Shown here: positions 34,565 through 46,225 of the stretch, in pieces
How positions within the stretch are numbered: position 1 is the stretch's first letter
Layout of the letters: every line of letters begins with the position of its first letter
Assembly: GCA_025093985.1 (NCBI GenBank)
Contig: JACAAK010000003.1
Span: 4,092,001 to 4,156,000, forward strand
Length of the DNA: 64,000 nt
Direction: 5' to 3'
Origin: Calvatia gigantea
Lineage: Eukaryota > Basidiomycota > Agaricomycetes > Agaricales > Lycoperdaceae
Notes under the pieces: model-generated
Seen by the model: the letters and a program-made list of their open reading frames with translations, nothing else
Told to the model about the DNA's origin: nothing
Database searches by the model: none
Made by a program: the position numbers and the translations under genes

Positions 34565-37500
34565 TCAATCATTGTAGCTCTTTTCCACCGCCTTGATACA
34601 AGAGCCGACAACCGTCTTCATCTCGTCAATCTCCCGAATACATGGCGCAAGCCCACCTTTCGCTGCTTTGGCCTTGATCTCACACAGCTGTCCAAATGCA
34701 ACCTGAAAGGCAAACGGTGACTTGCACCAGTTTGTGTAGGCATATGACGCCTTGATCTCTTCAACGTTGCGTGTCACGATGATTCCCTCTATAGGAGACG
34801 CGAAGAGTTTGGCAGCTTTTGAGGGCACGGAGTCCTCGCCTCCACCTCCATTGCGAGAGGATCCCTTGTTCTTCTTCTGTGCCTTTGCTTTCGATTTCGC
34901 GCACTCCGCGGCCCATATCTTCTGTACATCATGCACATGTTGGCGGATCTTGGAGAGGTCCTCGGTAAAGAATTTCGCTCCTGTCTTCGAGTACACGTCA
35001 TTTGCGAATGTGGTGGCCAACTCGTAGGGCTCTGCTAGTTCGGGATCCATCTTGTCGTCGCAGCGGACAGCGGCTTTGTTGAATTTTTCTAACAACTCCT
35101 TTCCTTTAGCCTCACCCGCCTTCTCCAGCTTCGTAAGGATGAACGCAGAGCTCTTGGGATTGACGGGACGCGCGGGTCGTTTTATGGGTGTTTCGGGATC
35201 ACCAAAGTACGTGTCCTCGATGGAGGTAAAATTTCCTCCGCTCTCCGCCTGATCCTTCTCAAAGATCCCATCTGCAAGTATCAGGCCGGATTTACTGGCA
35301 TCCAGGAGAGTATTGAACCTTGTAAAAGTCGGTTAATAAACATTGTTTCGGAGACGGGAAAGAACCTCACATGTAGGCAAGCCGGATAGCTTTCGGGTGG
35401 TCGTAGCCATACTTCTCGATTGCCCTGTCGTGAAACATAGAATACAAGCCCTTGCGATCCTCACTCAAGCTGAGAAGTAAGGCACTCTGCAAAGCGGTGT
35501 GTTGTTCGGCGGTTGATTTGCCTTTAACCTGTTCACAGAACTGCCCAACGGTTTCGACGTGTTTCTGGAAATTCGCTTCCAGGAGATCGTCCGGAGGAGG
35601 GACAAAGGGTTTGTTTCTGAAGGGTTCAACAAGCTCAGGTTCGCGGAGCATGAAGAGCTCATCTGGGAATAACCCGTCATTGAGAAGTTACATTATATAG
35701 AGTCATGCATACCTCCGTCCATGTCTAAGACGGTTCCATTCAGCAATGGGCCTTCCGAGTTGGCACAAATTAGTACGTACCTCCACCACTGAGGTAACTC
35801 GCCAAACTGCGAGGGCCCTTCGTAGACGCGATGATGACGTCTGGCCATTGGTATAACTCAGGTTTGTTGACCGCCTTGACCATTTGCAAATCCGACGCAA
35901 CTCGGATTGGGTATCTACAGCGCGTCAGAAAACAGTGGCGTTAGTTTTTGAACAAATGATTACCTTCCGAGCTATGCGAAGTCACTTCAGTCACAAGCGA
36001 GCAAATGAGGGTACTGCTAACTCACGACGACATCACCGGTAACGATATCAAAGGTCCTCTGCGTTCGAGGGTCGAGGATACTCTGTGAAGATCTGTAATA
36101 GATCTCGCCCTCCTCAAGGATACCAAGGGGATCTATCATTCAAATATGGTATTTAACTTAGCGTAAGTCGCAAAGGGGTAGGAAAACAACATACCGGGAA
36201 TGACGAAACCATCGAGGGACTCAGAGAGGGGAATACGGTACTTCTCAACATAAGTCTTGATAGTTTGCTGGATGATATGTTGAAGTTTGTTGCGCAGGAT
36301 CCCCGATTGAGAGGGGTGGAAGCCTGCTTGAACGAGTTCGAGGGCAAACTCATTCAAGGAGAGAGGCGCTGTCGAAGCTTAGGACTCTGTCCACTCCCGT
36401 ACTAATATACCAGCACTCACTTTTGCTGTACTCATTCCTCCCGGTGTACGTAGTATTAGTCTCATCAAACAGCATCTCCCCGTCGTCAAAGTCGCCTTCA
36501 TCTGCGTCCTTCCATTGGCGTCTGGTCAAACCCAAAGCGCGGCTGATACCAGCTGTAACACGCGCAAGCCGTGTCCTTGCAACGGCCCCAGTTGTGTTGA
36601 TAGCATACCACAAGTACAATGCGACCCTGGGCCGATCCCAGTTCACGAGCGGCTCAATCTCTTCTGCTAGACCCTTCTCCAGGTATGTCATGAGTATTTT
36701 GTCCGGAACGCCATTGAAAGATAGATTAACGATACTTTGTCGGGAGATAGAGATGGAGGTAGAGGGTTGGGACACCGCAACGAGCTCAAAGATGCGATGA
36801 GCACGGTCAAGCTCCGGGAATTTAATCTTGTTCTGGGAATCACGAATCCAGATTTTGAATTCTGGACTCTTATCATCTGGATGAAGGACCCAAAGGCCCT
36901 TTGCTCCCGCGATGCGACCTTGGATGGCGACAGGGAGACTTGCTTTGTTGATATGCGCATTGATGGCGACCAGGGCCGCTTGATTTATAAAACCGCATCC
37001 ATCCGTCATTGTTTCTTCAGCCGAGGCTTTCCCACCCCGGTACTCGCTACCATCTGCAAACAGTAAAAAGGCTGCCAGAGTGTCGATGTGGGAGGTAAAC
37101 CAACTCACAGATATCGTCCATGAAGTACATATTCTTTTCTTCGAATTCAAGTACAGGAATACTGGTGGATAATCCGAGCGCAAACCTCGTGACATATTTA
37201 CTCAAGGCCTTCCAAGTAGACAATCAGTGCGAAATAGTGCGGGAAGGAGAAAGGTAGAGCCAAACCTGCTTGTGATTGTACTCCGGCGGGTTGTGCCAAT
37301 TGATGAAGTCCACGAAAGGCAGCCGATTTTCGTCACCACACCCCCTTTGCGGTTTGCGCTCATAATCCTCATTACTCTCAACCATGTAGAGAGAGTGGTC
37401 CTTGGCATGGAAGGGAACAAAAACTCGTCCACATAGGATAAACTTCCTCTGCAGGAAAGTCTTGAGCTTTGCATTTTCTTCCAAAATCAGTTGCTTAGGG

Positions 37501-39315
37501 ATGCGCAACTGGAGGATTCGACGTGACCCGCAGTAACGCGCGAAACGATGTGAGCGGCGTTTCTCCATGGGTTCAAGGCGAATCTGATAATGAGAATCAC
37601 TGTCCTTCGAAAGTCGAGCAATTTGTTGAATACGCCCACCAAACCAACCATCCTGCCCCTGCCAATTACCCATAAGGCCGAGACCCCTGCTCTTATTCTC
37701 GAGAATCGCGGCCTGTTCGCGATCCAGTTCCTGCCTTGAAACACATTCAACGCTACCGTATACGTTGGAAGAAATAGCATACCAAAGTGTCATATTCATG
37801 TCGCGAACCTTGCGATTGCGCATTACCGCGCCCACTCTGAACGCAGCTTCCGCGTTCAATCCTTGGAAGTCTTTGGGTTTCTCCCGCAAAACCCGGCGGA
37901 TGTCCTCCCAGGTCCATTGGTTCAGAGAGACGCCGCGTGCAAGCTCGTATTGCACGCCCCATGCAAGATTAAGCCCATCCATAAGCCTTTGAGTTTCCGA
38001 ACAGTGTGCAATCACCACCGGCAGAAGATCGGTTCCCAATATCCCATGAAAGAATGACGAAACGGACTTAGGCGCATCGGAAGGTGACGCTACAGTAATG
38101 GGCTCATACTGCGAGGGCTTCTTGGGCGAATCCACAAAGTTTACTTTAGGGATTTTGGGGGGCAAAGGCGCGGTGAAGACATCACCCAGACGGCGAGGCT
38201 TGACAGGGGAGCAGAGCCTTTTCACTTCGATTTTCGAGGCGCCACTCGACCCCAGGGTGTTTGCGCCCAGTGGGCATCGGTTTCGTTGTAACCTCGACCT
38301 CGAGCGAGCTCCATGAGCCTTCCCCTTTCTGAGCACCAACAGACCACGACGAATCCGGAGTAGATGTTGTCTTTTGCGAAGTGTCGTACTCGAACAACGA
38401 ACCTGGCCGTGTAGAAGGGAGTGACTCGGGTTCTATAAGCACTATTTCGATCATCAGTATGTAACATGTTTATTCGGAGGCTGGACCACGTACTATCACT
38501 AACTACACGATGCAGGACCGTACCAACTCAGTATCAACTCAAATATCGAGAAATTGTAAACTGACCTTCCTCCTCTTCGTCATCATCAATGACAACTGTT
38601 TTTATGGGCTGTGGGGGGAGGTGAAGGTAGGGCGACCACAAAAAGTCGATTGACCAACCTGTAGTTTATTGAAAGGGCCGGGGCGTTGAAACTGTGGTTG
38701 GGGTGACTTCTCTTTACCCTTTTCTGAATGAAGAATCGTTAAGCAAGGGGTATCGATGGCCCAAAAACAATGAGCATACTTGAGGGAGAAAGAAACGTGA
38801 GCTCCAAGGCCTGAGCAATGGCTTTGGTTCTGCCGGTCAAAGGAGGGTCACGACCTATTTTAGGTCTGGGAGGCGTGGTTGGGAGGGCTCCCAGGCGCTC
38901 ACCAGCACTTCTAGCAGGAAATGAGGCTGCCGGCAAAGATAAGCGCCAAGATCAAATAGAGACTGCTGAAGTCTCTCACGCATGGTGCTATGAGCCTCGA
39001 CTGGTTGAGAAGTTACAACTGGGGCTGAGGGATGCTTAGGAAGAATATTTCTGGTTCCAGGATTGTACCTAAAGCCGGGGTCTAATAAAAGGGGAAATTA
39101 AGCATGAGATGATGCAGAAAATACATAAGCTTACTATGGCCTCGTACCCCGGCTGGCTGATTCATGACATCCCCGCGGGTGTGCTTCGCTGGCTTTTCGG
39201 GTGACGTGAGTTCGTCCTCTAAATGATTTCAGTTAAATTCATAGTCCAAAAAGCAAATGATGGATAGATGAACCAGGTGTTTTGCCAATAACAGCCCACC
39301 AAACCTGCTCGTCAT
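34565..39315 (-). CDS. RNA-dependent RNA polymerase of RNA silencing (QDE-1/RDR type)
   Basis: Copies single-stranded RNA to dsRNA for quelling-type silencing. From the N-terminus, exons read NILPKHPSAPVVTSQPVEAH and MRERLQQSLFDLGAYLCRQP, then a Ser/Pro-rich region. The core has SFFHGILGTDLLPVVIAHCS, SLNQWTWEDIRRVL, FVDFINWHNPPEYNHKQ, MTDGCGFINQAALVAINAHI, PVAIQGRIAGAKGLWVLHPD and SQNKIKFPELDRAHRIFELV. PLGILEEGEIYYRSSQSILD and RYPIRVASDLQMVKAVNKPE follow. The active site SGG|DMDG|DELFML is built through a 12-nt exon at 35713-35724. The C-terminal helical part ends KAVEKSYND at 34565. DxDGD is the known catalytic motif of cellular RdRPs. The core is certain; the first exons are tentative: 39315 is the farthest start I could join. 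Several introns near 38400-39300 are my own reading, and the joins around 38290 and 38900 are not fully resolved. Confidence 0.88.
35713..35724 (-). other. 12-nt microexon encoding the RdRP catalytic aspartates
   Basis: On the - strand ACATGGACGGAG is flanked by an intron at 35725-35780 (GTACGT...TCTTAG) and one at 35663-35712 (GTATGC...CCCAG). Joined codons are GGA G|AC ATG GAC GGA G|AT GAG, giving G-D-M-D-G-D-E. Skipping the exon would delete four residues in frame, including the metal-binding aspartates, leaving no active polymerase. Confidence 0.8.
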
Positions 39316-39655
39316 CACTGGAGCGAGTATCCCCCTTCTATGGCACCGGCAACATCAGCCGAGTTCGATAAGAATCAGATGAAAGCAAGCCCACCCTCGA
39401 ACGAGGTTCCCTCGCGGACTTTGAAGCGGTGTGAACCATAAGGTCAGTATTGCGTGAAATGGTAGGAAGATGAAAGAAAAAGAGATGGCAACAAGATAAG
39501 GGACGAAGCGTCAGTCAGAGAATGGCCAGGCCAATGGTATCCAGGAATAGGTCACCCTGCTTGAGTACAACGTCACATCACGTGCATCGCGAATCGGCCT
39601 CGCGTCACACAGATCCCATTTACTCATCGTGTGCTCCTTTGTCGCCGCGTCCACC
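39316..39655. promoter_or_regulatory. Divergent promoter interval, RdRP and centrin
   Basis: About 340 bp between the farthest RdRP start and the centrin ATG. No TATA box was found. If the RdRP start is further right, the interval is larger. Confidence 0.4.
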
Positions 39656-40293
39656 ATGTATACCTCCTCAGCCGCTCAAAAAGCAAAGCGACGAACTCAT
39701 ACACGTCCAGAAATTAGTGAAGAGCAAAAACAAGAAATTAAAGAAGCCTTCGAACTCTTCGACGCAGACAAAGACGGCGCGATCGACTACCATGAACTGA
39801 AAGTGGCAATGCGGGCACTGGGATTTGACTTGAAGAAGGCTGAGGTCCTGAAGTTGCTGCGGGATCACGATAAGACCGGTCATGGACACGGGTTAATGGA
39901 CTACGACGACTTCTATAAAATAAGTGAGTCCCAAACCAAACTTATCCCGCGTTCTTACTACATAACGTCTGTCGTCTTTGTTCGTAAATTTCATTCTTTA
40001 ATCCAGTGTCCGAAAAAATACTTGCCCGAGATCCGATGGAAGAAATCAAACGAGCTTTCCAGCTGTTTGACGATGACAACACAGGGAAGATTTCACTGCG
40101 GAACCTGCGGCGAGTTGCAAAGCAATTTGGAGACCGGCTAGAAGACGAAGAGCTGTGCGTTTAACTTGCCATCCTTGCTAAGCTACCTCTGACCGCCAAC
40201 CTTAGACAAGCAATGATTGACGAATTTGACCTCGACCAGGATGGAGAAATAAATGAGCAAGAGTTCTTCGCTATTATGACAGATGACGCTTAA
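39656..40293 (+). CDS. CDC31: Centrin (Cdc31-like EF-hand protein)
   Basis: The ATG at 39656 (context CCACCATG) begins [22 protein letters not shown]-hand 1 reads [17 protein letters not shown], a full calcium loop. EF-hand 2 ([19 protein letters not shown]) is degenerate. After an intron (ATA A|GTGAGT...CCAG|TG) come [20 protein letters not shown] and EF-hand 3, [18 protein letters not shown] second intron (CT|GTGCGT...CTTAG|A) precedes [20 protein letters not shown], the strong EF-hand 4. TAA is at 40291-40293. About 170 residues. The KR-rich N-terminus and the [15 protein letters not shown] helix are diagnostic of centrin rather than calmodulin. It acts at the spindle pole body and in nuclear mRNA export and DNA repair complexes. 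Confidence 0.96.
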
Positions 40294-43200
40294 CATTGTG
40301 GCCCCCCAACACCCCATCCAGCCGTTGCCCCATCCATACCCTATTCCATATATTTATCGGCTAATTCTTGTGAAGAAGACATTTCGTTGTATGCTTTCTG
40401 TATTCAACCTGTATTCAAGGTCGATGCTACCATGATCCTCACAATTACACCTTTCATGATCATCTCTGACACGTAGTTGGCGATAAGAGCGGAGAATATG
40501 AGGACATGGGAGGAGAAGCGACCATCGGTACTCGCAGGTAACACGTGTTCAAAAGAAAGGAACGCATAACACTGTCACTATGTGGAGCTGAGACACCATG
40601 AGTGCACGTATGAATGGGCTACGCCAAGCTTCCCTTTGCGAAGTAAGCCAGGTGATTAAGCCGATCCCTTTAAGATAACAACTTGGTAACGTTCCACTTG
40701 GTTCAAAGTCGGTTTAATCGAAAGTCTGCCTCCTCCCAAGCACGATCAACCTACTGACAAAGAGACCGAAGAGGATTAGTGGATATGAAGACAAAGAGAT
40801 ACATATTAGGGCTGGCCGTGGGTATTGCCGATTGCTCCAAGGTGAGTGTATGGCACGCAACCCTTGAGCTTGAATATCCGTTGCTTAATGATGAATCCAG
40901 GATCTACGTAAGCCAAGGGTATAAGACGGAGCATACAAGAACGCCAGAAAAGGCTCCGCCCTATGTGGGGAGAGATCGATTTAATCAAGAACAAATTGAG
41001 GGCGCTTCGAACCGTGGGTTGTTAACATCCCAGGCAAGCAGATTTATCTGGGAAGCTGGTTTGTCAGTTGTCCAAGATCACAACGCCCCACCAAAAATAC
41101 GGAATTGAGGGTGCTTCCAGCTAGAACCTCCAGGTGAATTGAGGAACGGGTAAACCAGAAAGCCGCTTATTTCTATGTTTTGCATTCCAAATTGCCCCGA
41201 ATTAGACAACGATGAATCTCAATCCCATTTTGGTATTCCGTTTCTATGGCCCAGATATGGCCCTGAGAATACCGACGGCGATTTCCAAAACCCCCCCCCC
41301 CAAACGAAGTCTCGTCGTTGTATTGTCGCCCCTGGATCTTCTTTACCTTCATTAAGATCCCAATGATATTCTGGGAAGATAACGGTAACCACCCTCAACG
41401 TGCCTTTGTAATGTAAGATAACACTGGCCGCTGATTGAAAGTTTCACTTGAAAGGGCAAGACTGGAAGAATTGAATGTTCAACCGTTAATCACGGAGACA
41501 AGACACTGGTATTGCATCTACCGCCGACTCGAGTTGGCAGTTACGGCGCACGACGAAAATCGATTGAATAATTTTCAACGGCCTGTTCGCTACGAAATGA
41601 AGACCCAGACCTGCTTGTGTATGCTTGTAATCGTACGTCAGTATCGGAGACTTCCTCCCAACAAGTTCTATTGGTACTTTTCTATGAAAAGGCAGCTGAA
41701 GCGAACGAAGTCATTATCATCCAAACTCGTATATCCTCGTTTATCACACCAATCACAAGTCCATAGATGATCTTCCTGTAAAGACCCCAAATCCTGGGCT
41801 CGCCGCTCGGTCTCGTACCACCACATTGTACTTACGGCGGACCTTCTGACGCGATGCTGGACACTGCTTCGATGCATCTAGCGCTTAGCTGCTTAGCTCC
41901 TCAAATACAAGTGATGGTTTCTCGGGTCCCGTTTTGAACAAAGAAAACTCGATACCCCGCGCAGGCTGAATTTTGAAATGGCTGAGCCGGTTCGTGCCCC
42001 CTTTCACCCTACTTGCTGTTCTGCTAGAGCTTTCCCAAAGTCTTAATCAGTCACTTGGCTTAAATTTGTACAAGACTGGCAGTTGATTGTGGTGAAACAG
42101 TTCCCCTCCTGGCGTCTGATGAACGAGCATCTTTACTTAATTCCTGTTGACTTCCCAAATAGCCGCGAGCGCTAGTATGGAATGGGGTGGAATCACTGAT
42201 GTATGGCACCGTCACAGACTGTGTTGGGGGGTAGCTACCATCAGACGAGCAATTATGATGATCAGCTGGCGCGTGATGAGTCTTGCTTAGAATATTAGCT
42301 ACATGATGGAGATGCCATCCAGATACAACCCAGAGGGTCCGACTCATAATTCTTCATTAGCACCCACTTTCCGCGCAAATGAGGCGTGCATGTGAACTCG
42401 GGACCAAAAACATCCATTTTCAGGATGGATTTATAATAAGACCATTCGGTGCTGTTTATATCTCTCGAAATATCCTTCCCCGAAATTCTCCGTCACACCA
42501 AACGAGGACTCTGGGAAGCCGAATATTTAACATCTCACAACCGCGGTACATGAATCTTTCTTCAAGGTTTCAAGGCTCGATTTTAGTACAAGGTAACTGC
42601 TCTGCCTAGAATCGTAAATTCACAGACTAGTACCACAAATGACGTCGGAGCTCGACGATGGAAAAGTTTATTAGACTTCTCTTTTCTCGCCATGTAAAGG
42701 CCAACTCTTCGTTGCTCTGGTATGACCACACATGCTCCGAAACACTATCGTCAGGCCACTATTGAGGAAGATGTATCTTTAAAGATAGCCTCGTGTTTTG
42801 TTACGTGAGGCGGGACCATCGGCCCACCGTTCTACCGTAATTGAGCACTTGAATATAATTGAGTGGCCAACACGAAATCCCGCATCCAACTCCGTTAGAC
42901 GCCAACCCAAGGCACGTACCGGGCACATCCTTGCGCCGGGGAGGGCCATTACATGCTCTTGGGGTCTGGAGTGTCAGTTCGGAATTTCCCTCCCCCCCAC
43001 TTGAAGCTTGAAGCCCAAGTCAAGGTTACATGCTAATATACTGATATCCATATTTATTTATTAATCAATCACTGGCAACTCCTTGGGGTTTCCTGTGTAA
43101 ACGGCAAGCTCAGGTTCGCTTTTGGTTTCGATCAGCTCCGGGGAGAAGAAGAGAAGAGAAGCCCGAGGTCCACATGGTTATTCATTGGATCCGAGCAGTC

Positions 43201-43941
43201 GTCATCCTTTGAAGGGAAAGGACACTACTACATTTGAGGTAATCTATCTACAAGTTACAAGCTAGGAAGTTAAAGTAGAGGCGTATAGAAAAGAAGGGCG
43301 AGAGGTCGTAAGACGAGAGTTGCCCAGCCAAATGATCTAGTGGGGGTGCTGAATGACGTATTCGAAGGGAGTGTGAACGAGAGGTCGGACAGATCATAAC
43401 TTTACTGCCAAATGCGCGAAAGTCCCAATGCCATAGAATGTGAAGCTGCGTGATAGAATCCAGACAAAGAAGCATACGCAATATCCCCAGGTGAGGAAAT
43501 TGAATAACGAGAGCAGAAGCGGGACCATATAGTGTCATAAGAGAAAATGGCCGTGATCGGCCGGGCCTGAAGATAGCGAAACACTAAAGGGACGTATCGA
43601 GGACGATGATAGGTTAGTGGAATGGAGAAAGGAAAATAAATATTGACATGAGAGAAGTTGTCCATAGTCAAATCAACAACATAGTGAATCATTGGTGTCA
43701 AAAAAAAAAAAAACGAAATAACACGGTGGGGGGAAGATTTTGGTGAATCACAAGCCATCGTCCCACTACTTCCAAAAGTAAAATCGAAAGAGTCCAACCA
43801 CAGGGACGATGGCACCCTTCCATCCTGAAGATACGGGGGTGTGGGGGTATAGCGAGCATTCTGCATGAGGTTTGCGTTGTCAATTTCATCCATAATTCAG
43901 AAAAAAGCGTTGGAGGGAGAAGGTGGTTTGGTGGTCAGCGA
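40294..43941. other. 3.6 kb without a recognisable gene
   Basis: Short frames (for example 40779-41108 and 41435-41770) lack motifs, signal peptides and splice partners. A C11 run lies at 41291-41301 and an A14 run at 43700-43713. The right-hand third probably contains the 3' UTR of the leftward zinc-finger gene. No transposase or reverse-transcriptase motif was found in any frame. Confidence 0.45.
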
Positions 43942-46225
43942 TTACGCCTCTGCATCGGGCGCGTAGTCTTTGTGCACCCGCATATGTTGACCGAGATTGT
44001 CATGCCTGCTGAAGTCCTTGCTGCATCCTGGGTAAGGACATCTATGCGCTGCAAATGGGAAAGGGTTTGAGGTTAGAAGGTGTCAACAGACGGGGAGTAG
44101 TGGAGCAACTTACGCTTCTCATAAGTGTGAATGCTCCTCACATGTCGTTTCAAATGTTCCCCTCTTGCGAAGCATTTTCCACATCCTTCGACCTCGCATA
44201 AGTACATCCTCGCTCCCCTTCCAACTGTCTGCCGTTTCCGGCCAGCCCCACTCGAAGCGCTTCTGAGATCCTCCAAAGAGGTAACGGTGGGTACCCTCCG
44301 TCCTCGTGACTTCTTCGTGAGATGAGGAATAGGGATAGGAACAGGGAGACTAGTGGTGGGGCGGGGACGGCGACGAGAGGCACTTGCGGAAGCAGTAGAA
44401 AGGGTCGTAATGTTGAGGTAGCCATCGGAGAGGTCTGCAGTACCGTCGGGCAAGTTTGCGGGGGCGCTGTATCGCTTATGGCGGACCTGCGAAGACTCAT
44501 CCACGTAACTTGCATTGTTCTCGATGGAATAATCATTCGGGTAAGGAGTATACCGCGTCCCTGAGCGTGTACGAGTACTACGGGCCTCCGCAAATCCATA
44601 TGAGGGATAAGAGGACGACATTGTGGTTTGTGTTCGGCGTTGGGGGCGCGACCTAGAACCAGGGATGAATTCACTGCCATCAGAATCGGTGGATGATTCT
44701 TCGCTAATTTTGGATTCATCAGTGTCGTCTAGCTGCGCTTCGTTGTCTCCCCCGTCCGGTTTGACGGCCGTAAGTGAGGACCCGACCAGAAAACCACCCA
44801 GGGACTGTTCGACATCCGAAGGGTCCACTTCCTCGCCTTCAGCATCGAGATCACCCAAGTCACCTTCCGACGGCCTTTTTCTCACCTGTCCAGGTGCCTT
44901 GTACTGCGGGAGGGGTCACGGACATGGCCATGCCAGCATCAGCCCCGAGGTTTCCTTTCAGGTCGTCGCCGGATGCGATATCAGAAGCGCACAGATAACC
45001 TCCTGGATCACACCCCATCCCTGCGCCAGCCATTTCAGGGTAAACAGAGAGGGGGGAATTCGAAGGGCAGGTATCAAGGGGGGAAACCTCAGCAGGGTGC
45101 ACGGTTGAATAATGCTGTTGGTGGCCGTATGGAGGTCGAGAAAGGTGGGACGGTGAATAAAAATTCGGGGTTGATGACTGATGTTGCTGATATTCCCGAG
45201 AGGAAGCGCATGCCTGGGGGGCGGCGCTTATCGGGTCGGCGTTCGGCGGAGACGGGATGGGGTTGGCCAGGTCGAAGAACTGATTATGGACCTCGGTGTG
45301 CGATTGATGATGTCCACTATTCGGTGGGGTAGTATACCTGGCCATACCACCGTCGAATATAAGATCGCCTTGCTTCGTTCGTGATGTCGGCTGCGCGTCC
45401 ATGGCGGCCATTGAAGGATAAGATGTGCTATATTTAGAACTGGTCAGAAAGAAGACAATGGCGGCGGGATATGAAACAGGTCGGGCTTACATGGATTGGC
45501 TATGCGGATTGAATGTTGTTGGTGATGGATTCCAGTCGTCAAGGTCGACGTCGAACATGACGTCGTTGGCAGTGATTGACTGCGGCGGGGCAAGTAATTG
45601 CTGTGCACGAAGATGATGCGATTGCGTTTGCTGCTGAGGCTGTTGTTAGAACTGGAATGGAGTAGAAGGGGATAGAAGAACAACGTACAATAGATGGCGA
45701 ATTTGGCTGATTGTGTCTTTGGGGAGGTACTGGTGACGAGACGTAGACGGTGTCCATTGCCTTGGCGAACGAGCCGTCGTGCGATCGAAGGAGAGTTAGC
45801 TGCTGAGAGTAGCGGGAAGAGCTGAATAGCTGTGGTGGTGGAAGGGAATGAAGGGAGGGTACCTGTGTTTTCTTGAGATCGGAGGCCAGTACCATCATAC
45901 CGTAATCAAAATCGGGACCGTATGGTGCGGCTATGTCGCCCTGTGGGGTGAACATCCGAACTGAAACCGGGCCGGAGGGATATACAGCCACGCCGTTATG
46001 GACTGTATCGATAGGACTTGGCAGGTTTTCAAAATGTGATTCTGAAATGGGGCTGTTCTCGTTTTGGAATGAAGCACTGGAGGCAGAGGAGAAGGGCGAA
46101 GGCACTGAGAAAGAAGAGTATGTCGGACTTATAGGCGAGCTCATGTGCTTTTGGGGCGAATTCTGCTGCCGAAAGTACAAGGGGGCAATGGAAGGAGGAA
46201 AGAACCTATGCTGGAGAGCGGCCAT
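43942..46225 (-). CDS. C2H2 zinc-finger transcription factor, Msn2-like (paralogue A)
   Basis: Exons in order, starting at a tentative ATG 46225: MAALQHRFFPPSIAPLYF, Ser-rich MSSPISPTYSSFSVPSPFSS, and QGDIAAPYGPDFDYGMMVLA. After an intron the frame gives PQQQTQSHHLRAQQLLAPPQ and NDVMFDVDLDDWNPSPTTFN, then after another SKYSTSYPSMAAMDAQPTS. A charged region (RKRPSEGDLGDLDAEGEEVD) and LTKKSRGRRVPT precede two fingers. Finger 1 is YLCEVEGCGKCFARGEHLKR then HVRSIHTYEK. An intron splits EK|P, and finger 2 is CPYPGCSKDFSRHDNLGQH. It stops at 43942. Such finger pairs bind CCCCT stress-response elements in yeast Msn2/4; target and trigger here are unknown. The frame join near 44886 is not certain: it may be an intron of about 160 nt. 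Confidence 0.85.

Noticed and set aside
38739..38936. Alternative RdRP N-terminal frame (RDPPLTGRTKAIAQAL)
   Set aside because: It cannot be joined to the upstream exon without a stop or frame break. A join ending at GCTCAG and continuing at ALELTFLSPSKK fits better but remains tentative.
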